Of a stretch of 64,000 nt of DNA, positions 20,601 through 28,664 are shown piece after piece. Position numbers and translations under genes: made by a program. The stretch's first letter is position 1, and every line of letters starts with the position of its first letter. The notes under the pieces are model-generated. The model saw only the letters and a program-made list of their open reading frames with translations. It did no database searches and was not told the DNA's origin. The stretch spans positions 1,736,001 to 1,800,000 of the forward strand of contig JALJCO010012682.1 in assembly GCA_023101725.1 (NCBI GenBank). Direction: 5' to 3'. Source of the stretch: Atherinomorus stipes (taxonomy: Eukaryota > Chordata > Actinopteri > Atheriniformes > Atherinidae).

Positions 20601-23325
20601 TGCTGTGGAGGGCAACCGGCCCAGGATGAGTGTGGAGGAGCAGCTGGAGAGGATCCGTCGCCACCAGCAGGGAGCCCTCAGAGGAAGGAAAAAAGGTCTC
20701 AGCGGCCGGGGAAGCAGCCAAGAAAACACACCCATCCGCAGTCACTCGTTTACTAAAGAAAATCATTTCCGCAGCGCGCAGGTATTTGACTGCTGACACA
20801 ACAAAGTGGCACTGAAGTCAGAATATGTTCAGATGAGATCTTGGATTTCCCCAATCCTGACATTTCATAGAAGTCCCTCCTTTTTTTTGTCCTGTGCTTA
20901 TTTTTTATCTTTAGTCCCAAATAAGACGCAGGGATGAGGTGATGAGCAGTGACATTCTGGAGTTGGAGGCTTCTCTCCGGCAGCAGGAGTTGGTGAGGGA
21001 GCAGGAGACGCCTGCAGAGGAGATCGCCCGCCTCAAGGAATCCTCTCAGGCTGATCATTTTAATGTGGACCGCGAGGTAAGCAGCTGCAAACTGTCTTCC
21101 TTGTCAATTTGCTGTCAGACACATCACGACTGAAAGGGTTAATATTACACAACATAACATTTCACAACTGCTTACATCACATGTGCCCATATATTTTGAC
21201 TATTTTCCCCTCCTGTGGTCTAAAATAAGTTATAACTTCAACACAACATCATTTATATTTAAACAAAAAGTAAACAAACTGTTTGTATGGGAATGAAAAA
21301 CAAAATCCAGCAGCAGAAATTCAACAGTGACAGCTGTATATGTTATCTGGATACAAGTGCTTCATATTTTCCTTTTTGACAATCTAAAGGCGTTCGGTGT
21401 CGTATGCGACCGCCTGCTAAATAGTTCAGTATGCAGTTTTTCTGACAGCGCTGGCAGATGATCCCGTTACAGTTGTTGCCCCCTCAAAGTGCTGGCAAAG
21501 CTTCTCACTCAGAGAAAACAGAAAGAAATCTGCTTGTTATTCTGCAGCAACATCCACTTTATTCTGTGATGTCCCACCTACTGGTCCAGTGTGGTTTCAT
21601 CTAAAAGCAGCCATGCTGGCAGCTGTTTCTGTGTTAAATTATACCGTTCAAACTTCTGAAGCATATTTTGACGCATCTGTTCTTCAGTTGTGTCGACGAA
21701 CACTTGTGCAGTTACTGTATGTTAAAAAGCTTGTTGACATAGTTAGCACTGGCACTGTTCTACCAGTGCTTCCTGTAGGGGATAACGGCCGTATTGGAAA
21801 ACTTTCAGGTTTTCAGTCTGTGCATAAACAACGCTGCCAAACTGGGTGGAAATCTTCACCCTGGAAGGCGTTTTCCTAAGTTTGTTTTCATTGCCCCAAA
21901 ACTGGGTTCAAATATGGGGCAAGTGCATGAAAAAGTCTTTGTAAAAAATCCCCATGTTGCTGTGGAGCGGCCTCAGATTACAGCACTGAAGTCATTCCAG
22001 TTTATGTGCTAAACTAATCTACACATGCTCCACATTAAGCATTTTCCAGAGCTTCATTTAGCTCTAAAATACACAAAGGAACTCTTTTCTACTGTAGATT
22101 ATGGTGCCGTTAATGAGATGCTGTTTGTTGAAAGTTAATAATCTGCTTTATATTTGCATGTTTTTGATTTATTAATACTTTGGTCTGTTGAATATATTTT
22201 GTTCCTTTTTTTCCTTCATCTGTAAAACATAAAGTAACACTTCATTTTCCATAAAAAGTGCTTCTTATTGCTGCCTGCTTGTGTTTCTCAGCTCTCTGTG
22301 CCTGACAAAGTGCTGATTCCCGAGCGTTACATTGAATCGGACCCAGAGGAAGCTCTGAGTCCTGAGCAGGAGGCTGATAAGCAGAAGAAAGTTGACCGCA
22401 TCAAAGCCCTGATAGCCAAAAACAGGTAAATAGACCTGTAACTAAGTGATTGTGAGAAAAGTCTACTTAAGCCAGTGATATTAGAAAGGAATCCTGGAGT
22501 GAAAGGGAAATCTTCAGAGGTTAGCAGAGATATTTCCCAGCACATGTCAGTTTTATTTAGAAGTCAGAGGTAAGTTTGGGGTCATGGTGGGACATTACCA
22601 TAGATGGACAAGAATGAGAACACCTGGCTGCAAGCTCTGCTCATCCACATAAGTGTGTCAGTAGTGCACAGAAGTTCTTCTCAAAGACATTTCTTCCCTT
22701 GAATTGCTTTATTCAACACAGTTTCTTTGTTTGTCATTTACTTTTTGTTTAGAAGCTGCATATATATTCACAAAGCTGCATTTGTGTGTTTGCTCCTAGC
22801 ATGCAGAATGTGCTGCCTAGTTTGGCTCTCAGCCCAGAGGAAGAGAATGAAGTGGAGGTTACCGTGCAGGAGAAAGAGAAGATGATTAATATCTCCTACG
22901 AGCTGGCAGCAGAGGCTTCCAAACGCAGCAAGCTGGTTGCAGGTACAACTCCAGGGGGAGAACAGGGAGGCGGTGGTTCTGATCAAAGACATGCATGAGC
23001 TAAAACAAATGCTGTTGGGAGCTTGTTCTGAGAAACTGTAGATGCTTCCAGCATGTACTGTATGTGTTCAGTAATTCATTTGTCATCACATTCTTGAGTA
23101 ATTTCATTCATTTCATTGACTTGAGTGTTTATTTCTGTTGTTTGGCCATTTAGTCATTAGTCACTGATCTAACTGGTTTACTTTGGTCATTTGTGTGTGC
23201 CTGTGTGTTCAACATGTTGCTGTTTCATTGCAGTGAGAAGCCTGTCATCCTCTTCCCCACCCCTTCCACAGTCTCCCAACACACCCCCTCCGCTCACTGA
23301 TGGCTCTCACTTCATGTGTGTGTAG
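2582..23325 (+). CDS. plekha5: plekha5, 3' part of the gene (21 exons, 5' incomplete)
   Basis: Pleckstrin homology domain containing family A member 5. Family members bind phosphoinositides through the PH domain and act at the plasma membrane, junctions and microtubules; human PLEKHA5 also has two N-terminal WW domains that bind PDZD11, and these lie left of this window. The 21 exons found here join in frame with GT/AG borders and give 1,076 codons plus stop after a split codon. Order: second half of the PH domain, a charged linker, the SSMQQLEQWV motif, a Ser/Arg-rich block with EKRRSMRDDTMWQLYEWQQRQ, coiled coils, a proline-rich segment, YRLYKSEPELTTV, ERPRSAVEQQLCAVEGNRPR, and the C-terminus DGSHFMCV. 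These blocks match PLEKHA5 rather than PLEKHA6 or PLEKHA7. Human PLEKHA5 (about 1,116 residues in the main form) is next to AEBP2, as here. Identification is from recall of the family, without alignment. Confidence 0.95.
2683..3678. other. plekha5 intron, nothing recognised
   Basis: About 1 kb of AT-rich intron between the two PH-domain exons. The antisense open frame at 2871-3194 has no family features and is not called. Confidence 0.6.
3679..3794 (+). CDS. plekha5: plekha5 exon: end of PH domain and its C-terminal helix
   Basis: Acceptor after the pyrimidine tract at 3650-3678, donor gtttgt after 3794. It reads ATHPNMRTYYFCTDTAKEME, then the PH C-terminal helix SWMKVMTDAALVHSEPVK. It ends in phase 2 (AG|G), which fits the next exon. 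Confidence 0.95.
3795..5248. other. plekha5 intron, nothing recognised
   Basis: About 1.45 kb without a supported feature. It ends in a long T tract that serves as the pyrimidine tract of the next exon. Confidence 0.6.
5249..5755 (+). CDS. plekha5: plekha5 exon: charged linker and SMQQLEQWV motif
   Basis: A 507-bp exon after a long T tract. It reads LDKLKVEDCGPQETNHVANH, then IQNNERN, a Glu/Arg-rich run ending AERYGFQKDG, PLTKINSIKL, and TSSMQQLEQWVRAQRGRSQ near the end. This is the disordered linker after the PH domain in PLEKHA5. The donor is ag|gttggt, phase 2. Confidence 0.95.
5756..6876. other. plekha5 intron, nothing recognised
   Basis: About 1.1 kb with T-rich runs. No repeat ends or exon-like frames seen. 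Confidence 0.6.
6877..7357 (+). CDS. plekha5: plekha5 exon: LPRNMPSHR block and conserved WQLYEWQQRQ
   Basis: A 481-bp exon. It starts SITSYQTLPRNMPSHR, continues through SICSISPSLYDQALGPS, the family signature EKRRSMRDDTMWQLYEWQQR, SPKTMINLSEH, YGGYSPMRSYNM and SEVSSPVYRRDMSIDRR, and ends TQINK in phase 0. Many Ser and Arg residues suggest kinase and 14-3-3 type sites, which is inference. Confidence 0.95.
7535..7618 (+). CDS. plekha5: plekha5 exon: YTPDRRSMPAG
   Basis: An 84-bp phase 0/0 exon. It reads YAYTPDRRSMPAGIPIQTIT and ends AQSLQGKT, the same text as the human VPDRRSVPAG...SLQGKT block. Acceptor ttctgcag, donor gtaagt. Confidence 0.92.
7619..8256. other. plekha5 intron, nothing recognised
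   Basis: About 640 bp. The last 100 bp are strongly pyrimidine-rich before the PEELTLLL exon. Confidence 0.6.
8257..8376 (+). CDS. plekha5: plekha5 exon: PEELTLLLIKLRRQQAEL helix (cassette exon)
   Basis: A 120-bp phase 0/0 exon with a strong pyrimidine tract. It reads PEELTLLLIKLRRQQAELNS and then IREHTVAQLMQLNMDGNNPK. It is predicted helical or coiled coil. It is in phase at both ends, and in mammals the region is alternatively spliced, so a cassette exon is likely. Confidence 0.9.
8377..9264. other. plekha5 intron, nothing recognised
   Basis: About 890 bp, with an 18-base T run at 8747-8764. No supported element. Confidence 0.6.
9265..9318 (+). CDS. plekha5: plekha5 exon: NDILSHHLQRNLMYLDNQ
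   Basis: A small 54-bp phase 0/0 exon encoding 18 residues that match the NEILSHHLQRN-type exon of vertebrate PLEKHA5. Acceptor gacgctag, donor gtgggg. It can be skipped without changing frame. Confidence 0.88.
9541..11331. mobile_element. DNA-transposon-like element, ends AGGGCTGCAC
   Basis: The left end agggctgcacgatgtt and the right end, whose reverse complement is agggctgcacaacatc, form imperfect terminal inverted repeats of about 15 bp (12 matches). AGGGCTGCAC ends are typical of hAT-like non-autonomous elements of fish. There is no convincing 8-bp target duplication. No transposase is visible. A second element (10147-11129) lies inside it. Confidence 0.5.
10147..11129. mobile_element. 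Nested non-autonomous element, ends CCTGGGYCCTCATTTATCA
   Basis: The left end at 10147-10165 and the right end at 11111-11129 are inverted copies with one mismatch over 19 bp. The 983-bp interior has no coding potential that I recognise. Target duplications are not clear, so the superfamily is open. Confidence 0.6.
12004..12084 (+). CDS. plekha5: plekha5 exon: MKENEPLIVMTHALIENSAP
   Basis: An 81-bp phase 0/0 exon ending RPQLYQQ with donor gtaagg. The text matches the MKENEPII...ENSALRPQLYQQ exon known from mammals. It is also likely optional. Confidence 0.88.
12085..14150. other. plekha5 intron, nothing recognised
   Basis: About 2.07 kb. A CTC/TCC-rich patch lies near 13010-13032. No repeat ends or exon-like frames found. 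Confidence 0.55.
14151..14213 (+). CDS. plekha5: plekha5 exon: LSPEDFREQAYTSMPEEVDTD
   Basis: A 63-bp phase 0/0 exon after atcttcacag, with donor gtgagt. It leads into the LSRLCEQDK coiled-coil exon. Confidence 0.92.
14303..14383 (+). CDS. plekha5: plekha5 exon: coiled coil TKLSRLCEQDKLVRTQEDKL
   Basis: An 81-bp phase 0/0 exon, 89 bp after the previous one. The heptad-like text ends QQLYREK. Acceptor tgccttcag, donor gtaatg. Confidence 0.93.
14384..15630. other. plekha5 intron, nothing recognised
   Basis: About 1.25 kb of AT-rich intron without a supported feature. Confidence 0.55.
15631..15780 (+). CDS. plekha5: plekha5 exon: coiled coil LLSASQEIELGSDNPAA
   Basis: A 150-bp phase 0/0 exon. 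It reads HTLETALLSASQEIELGSDN, then the conserved IQQRDLLQSGLLSTCRELSR. Donor gtaagt directly after ACAGGT. Confidence 0.94.
15900..16001 (+). CDS. plekha5: plekha5 exon: coiled coil ELERSWREYDKLEGDV
   Basis: A 102-bp phase 0/0 exon ending LLEQLEALGSPQ. WREYDKLE is a block shared by PLEKHA5, 6 and 7. Confidence 0.94.
16002..16781. other. plekha5 intron, nothing recognised
   Basis: About 780 bp, no supported feature. The next two introns (16935-17379 and 17536-17974) are also plain. Confidence 0.55.
16782..16934 (+). CDS. plekha5: plekha5 exon: HIQKELWRIQDVMEALNKNK
   Basis: A 153-bp phase 0/0 exon with the family motif QKELWRIQDVMEAL; it ends KPGFSKHKNE. Donor gtgaga. Confidence 0.94.
17380..17535 (+). 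CDS. plekha5: plekha5 exon: proline-rich segment
   Basis: A 156-bp phase 0/0 exon. It reads EEDSVPPRPPLPQSYEPNPP, then PCPPLPSHTG, and ends RNSTHS. PPRPPLP is a typical SH3-binding type motif; binding itself is inference. In other vertebrates the matching exon (VPPRPPLPRSY) is optional. Confidence 0.9.
17975..18095 (+). CDS. plekha5: plekha5 exon: YRLYKSEPELTTVTEVDESN
   Basis: A 121-bp exon, phase 0 in and phase 1 out. It holds the strongly conserved YRLYKSEPELTTV block and ends DREHAGNK with a split Gly codon. Confidence 0.95.
18096..19269. other. plekha5 intron with a possible decayed repeat end
   Basis: About 1.17 kb. The text near 18960-19025 (taatcacag...gactaattgtgattt...cccagcactaat) resembles one end of a common fish interspersed repeat. 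A partner end was not found, so it is not called as an element. Confidence 0.4.
19270..19385 (+). CDS. plekha5: plekha5 exon: PVGIVPPRTKSPVPDSSSIA
   Basis: A 116-bp exon that completes the Gly codon and runs through ASYVTLRKSKKPDPRT. It matches the PVGVVPPRAKSP...TLRKTKK block of human PLEKHA5. Donor gtgagt. Confidence 0.95.
19386..20565. other. plekha5 intron, nothing recognised
   Basis: About 1.18 kb, no supported feature. Confidence 0.55.
20566..20781 (+). CDS. plekha5: plekha5 exon: ERPRSAVEQQLCAVEGNRPR
   Basis: A 216-bp phase 0/0 exon. It goes on with MSVEEQLERIRRHQQGALRG, a short Lys/Arg run, and ENHFRSAQ. The VEEQ(L/M)ERIRRHQQ helix is a PLEKHA5/6/7 hallmark. Confidence 0.95.
20915..21076 (+). 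CDS. plekha5: plekha5 exon: acidic helix, TPAEEIARLKESS
   Basis: A 162-bp phase 0/0 exon. It starts SQIRRRDEVMSSDILELEAS and ends DHFNVDRE. It matches the TRRRD...ETPATEIVQLKE...VDFSKE region of mammals. Donor gtaagc. Confidence 0.92.
21077..22291. other. plekha5 intron, nothing recognised
   Basis: About 1.2 kb. Open frames at 21589-21879 and 21794-22012 overlap each other in different frames and show no known family, so they are treated as chance. Confidence 0.55.
22292..22425 (+). CDS. plekha5: plekha5 exon: LSVPDKVLIPERYIESDPEE
   Basis: A 134-bp exon, phase 0 in and phase 2 out. It continues with ALSPEQEADKQKKVDRIKAL and ends IAKN. Donor ag|gtaaat. Confidence 0.92.
22800..22942 (+). CDS. 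plekha5: plekha5 exon: acidic helical segment
   Basis: A 143-bp exon completing the AGC codon. It reads MQNVLPSLALSPEEENEVEV, then EKEKMINISYELAAEAS, and ends SKLVA in phase 1. If the donor is ignored the frame runs on to a TGA at 22996-22998. Confidence 0.92.
23234..23325 (+). CDS. plekha5: plekha5 last coding exon, C-terminus GSHFMCV
   Basis: Acceptor tttcattgcag. It reads VRSLSSSSPPLPQSPNTPPP, then LTDGSHFMCV and TAG at 23323-23325. The end GSHFMCV is the same as in human PLEKHA5, which fixes the stop codon. Confidence 0.95.
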
Positions 23326-24750
23326 TAGCACCAGTAAGGCTTTTCATCATCCTGTTTTGTCCGCACTCACATTTTTGTAGCGTTTGAAATTTTGTCTCTG
23401 GGGTTTTTGAATATTGTAATGATGGACAGAGCAATCATTGCATACTTTGATGTTTTGTGCTGCTATGAATCTTTTTTTTCCTCACAGTCTGTGATTGACA
23501 TGACTGCTTTCTGTTACTGCTGGGCTGTAATAGCTATTTGTCTATTCGTTAAGTGTCTGCTAAAATGCAGTTATAATGCAGAAATGTAAGTCTGAATCAT
23601 CTTAAACCAGACCTCTTGTCCTGCAGCACAGGCTCTGGCCTCAGTGAAGACCTACACATGAAGGAAACGGTGGAGGTGTAACGCAGCTCCTGAGGACCTC
23701 CCTGCAGGAGACCAGCACAAGGCTCCGGCCTACAGAGAGAAACTGCCTGCTTCATCCTCACAGGGCTCCACCTCTGACTTCTGTACGCTCACTGTGACGT
23801 CTAAAGCTCAGTTGCCACTACGACTCTTCATTTTTTGACAATTCTCCTTTCTTGCCTCGTTTTCAGATGCAACTCTTTCCTCTTCCCGCTTTCACGCTTA
23901 CACTGCTGCAGATTCAGTTTTAGTACTTGCTAGTTTTTTTAATATTTATATGCTTTTATTAGGTTCTTATTGGAATGTGGGCCGATGTAAATCTGTATAT
24001 ACAGGAAGCTAACAGACTGAGCTCTGTTGTGAGTCTAATGGACTGTGACAGAATATTTTAGGCCAAGCCACATTTTCCACTCATATTTCACCACCTGTTC
24101 AGAAAGGTTTCAGGACTGTGTCCGCATTCTTTTAGTTCTGTTAAATCTTTAGTATTTCACTAAGCTGCTTTTTCAGATATCGATCATTAGCCAACAGGTC
24201 ATATTTATCCGTTTATTGTAAAGAAATTAATAAGAGATATAGATCCCTCCATCATAATAAAGGGAGGAGCCACTTTATTCCTGCAGACAAAGATTATTTG
24301 TAGTTTCCCAAGTTCCTGGGTTTTAATTTAAAGATGGGGTTTGCAGTCCTTGGCACGTTGTTGCCAATACATATGTGAATGTTCTGACTTAAGTCACTCT
24401 TCACTGTCCTTTTTTATGGCTGAGATATATATTTAAATTGTGGGAAGGGAAAAAAAAAAAGTCAGAGCTCAATTCTCTTTTATGACGTTTGTTTAAAGCC
24501 CTGGAGTTGAAATAAATAAAAGGATCAGCATGTGTACAAAGCAATAAAAAGAAGCCTTTGTGAATCCAAGATATTTTTTGTGTGCGTGTGTACAAAGTGT
24601 AATTATCAGAGGTTTACTGTGTATATAATGTACATGGTACATCTGGATGGGAGGATATGTCCAGCATATGGTTACATACCATATTTGATTTGCAGATGTT
24701 CACATCCCATCTGTTTTATATCATGTTAAATAAATGTTGCTGTTCTTAAA
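23326..24750 (+). other. plekha5: plekha5 3' UTR
   Basis: AT-rich, with no conserved open frame. It includes a good acceptor at 23626 that could define an alternative last exon. Possible poly(A) hexamers occur at 24256 and 24729; the latter has a GT-rich downstream element and is the likeliest end. Confidence 0.7.
24729..24734 (+). terminator. plekha5: Likely plekha5 poly(A) signal AATAAA
   Basis: AATAAA followed 20-35 bases later by the GT-rich stretch ctggtggttgcgttgtgttc, the usual arrangement of a vertebrate cleavage and polyadenylation site. An AATAAA also occurs at 24256-24261 but lacks as clear a downstream element. Confidence 0.65.
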
Positions 24751-25911
24751 ATCTGGTGGTTGCGTTGTGTTCTTGGCTGTATTTGTTTTACGTTCTTTTG
24801 GAGGGAAAAAAGGTAAAACAATTCAGATTTGATCCCATTGGACATGAATGTGCATTTTGAGAATGTGTGTTTAGTCAGAGATTATGCTGAATTTTGAGTG
24901 TTTTTGGATTTCCGAAAATGTTTTTGATCTCTAAAGCGATGGCTTACTTTCCCTCGAAACATTTAAAATTGCATGCTTGAATAACATCCTTATACGTGAT
25001 GTGGTTAGCTAAGTTTAAAGTGATCAATTCATTTTCTATTCCTGCATTGTGCTATTTATTGAGTAAGTGAGCCACCCCTCCTCTACAGTTTACAGTTTTA
25101 ACAAAAATTCATCATTAAACTTATTATATTACTTCTGGTGGCCAAACTACCTCCTGCAGTTTGCATGGCAGCTATTTGAAAGTACTTTGGCGCCCTCTGG
25201 CGGTCAGCTTGGTGCAGCAACACTGGTCATCTAAATTGTATTTATACGTATATGTACAGTATAATGCAGTATAATCTTAAGTACATTTTGTGGAGTTTAC
25301 AAATTTCACAGTTCACAATTTTAGACACATTTCAAATTATGAAAAGGTCATACAATTTGCAGATGTCAATTGACCCAGGATATAATGTGATAACTACATT
25401 GCACAGTAAAAAAAAAACTTTTGAGGACAGGTAGATAACTGTTTAACTACTTTCTGGTTGTTTTATTTGACTATCAATAAATCTCTCATTGTTAAGTTCT
25501 GACAGTCATGATGGGGCACACTAACTGAAATCAGTGCCCCTTTCCTGCTTCCAGCTCTGCATTAGCAATCTTCCCATCCAGTTTTTCCCAGCCCTAAATG
25601 TCCTCCAGTCTACAACTTCACAGCACTGTGTTTTTAACTACCAATTCATGAATTATTTACACTTGATTTCTCCAGTCTAAGGTCTAACTGATTACTAAGT
25701 ACTATTACAAATATAATTCTCTTTATTTTAAGACAATATCAGAAATGACTTCAAATGGATTTTCTGGCTAAATATGAGTCATTTCAGCATTTAAACTTCA
25801 CAGTAAACCTAACAATTCCGATAAAAAAAGATAAAGATTAAAATACCAAACTAAAACTATCATATATAATACTTATTTAAATTAACATTCAAAAGAAGAG
25901 CTCAGTAAATA
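24751..25911. other. Intergenic, AT-rich
   Basis: Between the plekha5 poly(A) site and the Tc1/mariner element. Apart from a CTCF-like motif at 25190-25203, nothing is recognised. Confidence 0.6.
25190..25203 (-). promoter_or_regulatory. CTCF-like motif
   Basis: On the minus strand the 14 bases read CCGCCAGAGGGCGC, one mismatch from the vertebrate CTCF core CCASYAGRKGGCRS. It lies about 450 bp past the plekha5 poly(A) site, between the two genes. A motif alone does not prove binding, and some fish repeats carry similar text. Confidence 0.35.
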
Positions 25912-27568
25912 CAGGCAGTGCAGAATTATTAGGCAAATGAGTATTTTGACCACATCATCCTCTTTATGCATGTTGTCTTTCTCCAAGCTGTATAAGCCGA
26001 AAGCCTACTACCAGTTAAGCATATCGGGTGATGTGCATCTCTGTAATCAGAAGGGGTGTGGTCTAATGACATCAACACTCTATATCAGGTGTATTAGGCA
26101 AACAGAATTATTAGGCAACTTCCTTTCCTTTGGCAAAATGGGTGGAGGAGGGACTTGACAGACTCCGAAAAGTCAAAAACAGTGAGATATCTTGCAGAGG
26201 GATGCAGCACTCTTAAAATTCCCAAGTTTCTGAAGCGTGATCATCAAACAATCAAGCGTTTCATTCAAAATAGTCAACAGGGTTGCAAGAAACGTGGAAA
26301 AACCAAGGCGCAAAATAACTGCCCATGAACTGAGAAAAGTCAAGCGTGTAGCTGCCCAATGCCACTTGCCATCAGTTTTGCCATATTTCAGAGCTGCAAC
26401 ATCACTGGAGTGCCCAAAAGCACAAGGTGTGCAATACTCAGAGACATGGCCAAGATAAGAAAGGCTGAAAAATGACCACCACTGAACAAGACACACAAGC
26501 TGAAACGTCAAGACTGGACCCAGAAATATCTCAAGACTGATTTTTCTAAGGTTTTATGGACTGATGAAATGAGAGTGAGTCTTGATGGGCCAGATGGATG
26601 GGCCAGTGGCTGGATCGGGAAAGGGCAGAGAGCTCCAGTCCGACTCAGACGCCAGCAAGGTGGAGTTGGCGTACTGGTAGCCTGGCACACCAGCCTGACC
26701 AACGCCATGTATGAGATACACGGACTTGCCGTGTATCTCATACATGGCATTGGTCAGGCTGGTGTACCAGGCTAGGGTACTGGTATGGGCTGGTATCATC
26801 AAAGATGAGCTTGTGGGGCCTTTTCGGGTTGAGGATGGAGTCAAGCTCAACTCCCAGTCCTACTGCCAGTTTCTGGAAGACACCTTCTTCAAGCAGTGGT
26901 ACAGGAGGAAGTCCGCATCCTTCAAGGAAAACATGTTTTTCATGCAGGACAATCCTCCATCACACGCAGCCAAGTACTCCACAGCGTGGCTGCAAGAAAG
27001 GGTCTAAAAGAAGAAAAACTAATGACATGGCCTCCTTGTTCACCTGATCTGAACCCCACAGAGAACCTGTGGTCCCTCATCAAATGTGAGATTTACAAGG
27101 AGGGAAAACAGTCCACCTCTCTGAACAGTGTCTGGGAGGCTGTGGTTGCTGCTGCACGCAATGTTGATGGTGAATAGATCAAAACACTTATAGGATAGAT
27201 GGATGGCAGGCTTTTGAGTGTCCTTGCAAAGAATGGTGGCTATATTGGTCTATACAGTATTTGTATTTGTTTTGTTTTTGAATGTCAGAAATGTATATTT
27301 GTGAATGTTGAGCTGTTATATTGGTTTCCCTGGTGAAAATAAATCATTGAAATGGGTATATATTTTTTTATTGTTAAGTTGCCTAATAATTCTGTTTGCC
27401 TAATACACCTGATATAGAGTGTTGATGTCATTAGACCACACCCCTTCTCATTACAGAGATGCACATCACCTGATATGCTTAATTGGTCGTAGGCTTTCGG
27501 TTAATACAGCTTGGAGTAAGACAACATGCATTAAGAGGATGATGTGGTCATAATATTCATTTGCCCTG
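25912..27568 (+). mobile_element. Tc1/mariner-like transposon, long inverted ends, broken transposase
   Basis: A TA dinucleotide lies on each side (25910-25911 and 27569-27570). Terminal inverted repeats of about 200 bp (25912-26121 and 27376-27568) are highly similar; the right one lacks about 17 bases near its outer end (the gcagaattatta stretch). The coding strand is +. It shows TDEMRVSLDGPDG (first Asp), FFMQDNPPSH (second Asp, codon near 26948) and WPPCSPDLNPTENLW (Glu codon near 27061). About 37 residues separate the last two if one missing base is allowed for, which suggests a DD37E-type Tc1 relative; this count is an inference. The frame is broken by a 97-bp foldback insertion at 26680-26776, a one-base shift near 26995, and stops. 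No active protein is possible. Confidence 0.9.
26671..26785. repeat. 97-bp near-perfect foldback with 9-bp flanking repeat inside the transposase
   Basis: Arms 26680-26723 and 26729-26772 are inverted copies, 44 bp each with two mismatches, separated by acttg. The insert 26680-26776 is bounded by gtactggta at 26671-26679 and 26777-26785. Without one repeat plus insert (106 bp) the transposase frame reads straight through GVLVWAGIIKDELVG. Confidence 0.85.
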
Positions 27569-28104
27569 TACATTTTTTGCATATTGTCTTTTAATTTAGA
27601 TCTAAAAACTAAACTGATTACAAAACTGATCTAATAAACACTCTGCAAGATTTCAGATGAAACAGTACATCTAAACTTTTTTTCAAAACAACCCACAGTT
27701 GAGTTTTTAAGAAAGCAGAATCCCAGAAACACTGTTAGCTACTGTGGTAAAGATTTTCAGTAGCAACAAAACACACATCAAACAAGCGCTTTTTTTTTTC
27801 TTTCTTTTTTTTTCTAAAGCAAGAACTTCAACTGGAACATTTTTTACTGAAAGAAAAAAAAAAGAAAACTCCAATAAGAGTACACCTCCCCAGTGTAAAA
27901 TGTCCAGCCTGTTTCTATTCTAAGATCATCACCAAACTGGGTGGATAAGTCTGTTAATTTGGTGCAAAAGATGAGACTCCCTCAGAAGAGAGACAATATT
28001 TCAGTGATGAATTAACCAACAGTTTTCAGATGTTTTGACAAATGACACTTTTCACATAGAGTTACCTAAGCCATCTGCACCATCCGAAAAAGTCAGAAAA
28101 ATGT

Positions 28105-28664
28105 TTAAAGGTACAGTGTGTAAAGAAAATCAAAGGTCAGTGGTAGAAAAATGTGATATAGAATTTAAAACTGTATTTCTATTGATGTGTAATCGCTGCT
28201 CTAGAATAACTGTTGTGTGTTTAGTTTCTTAGTATGAGTCATTTATATCTACAGTATTTGTTGTGGGTGCACATTCATGGAGGCTGCCATATTTATTCCA
28301 CCTTTTTTACCACTGTGTCCCTGAATGGACAAAACAATGTGTGTGAAGTGAGAACCCACTGAACAATAAAACTGCTGCACCAGCTTTGTTTAATGGGAGT
28401 TAGAGACTGTTTGGGATCAGTAATGCCTTAAAAGACATAAAAAATAGTTACTCACGGTACAGTTATACAGTAGCTACACCTGAGACCACTGATCCACTCA
28501 CAGATGAAAACATCTTTATGTCTGGCAGAATTTTGGCCACTAACGGCCACCATACATTCACAACAGTGCTCGGAATATGAAGTAATTTAAAAGAAAACAT
28601 CTTTTCTTTCAAATACCCGTCTTTACCACTAGATGTCAGTAATTCTGACAAACTGTACCTTTAA
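28105..28664. mobile_element. TTAA-flanked non-autonomous element (piggyBac-like)
   Basis: TTAA at 28105-28108 and 28661-28664 flanks a 552-bp unit. Its ends aggtacagtgtgt and, inverted, aggtacagtttgt form 13-bp terminal repeats with one mismatch. The interior is AT-rich with no transposase. A TTAA target is the mark of piggyBac-type elements. Confidence 0.7.
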
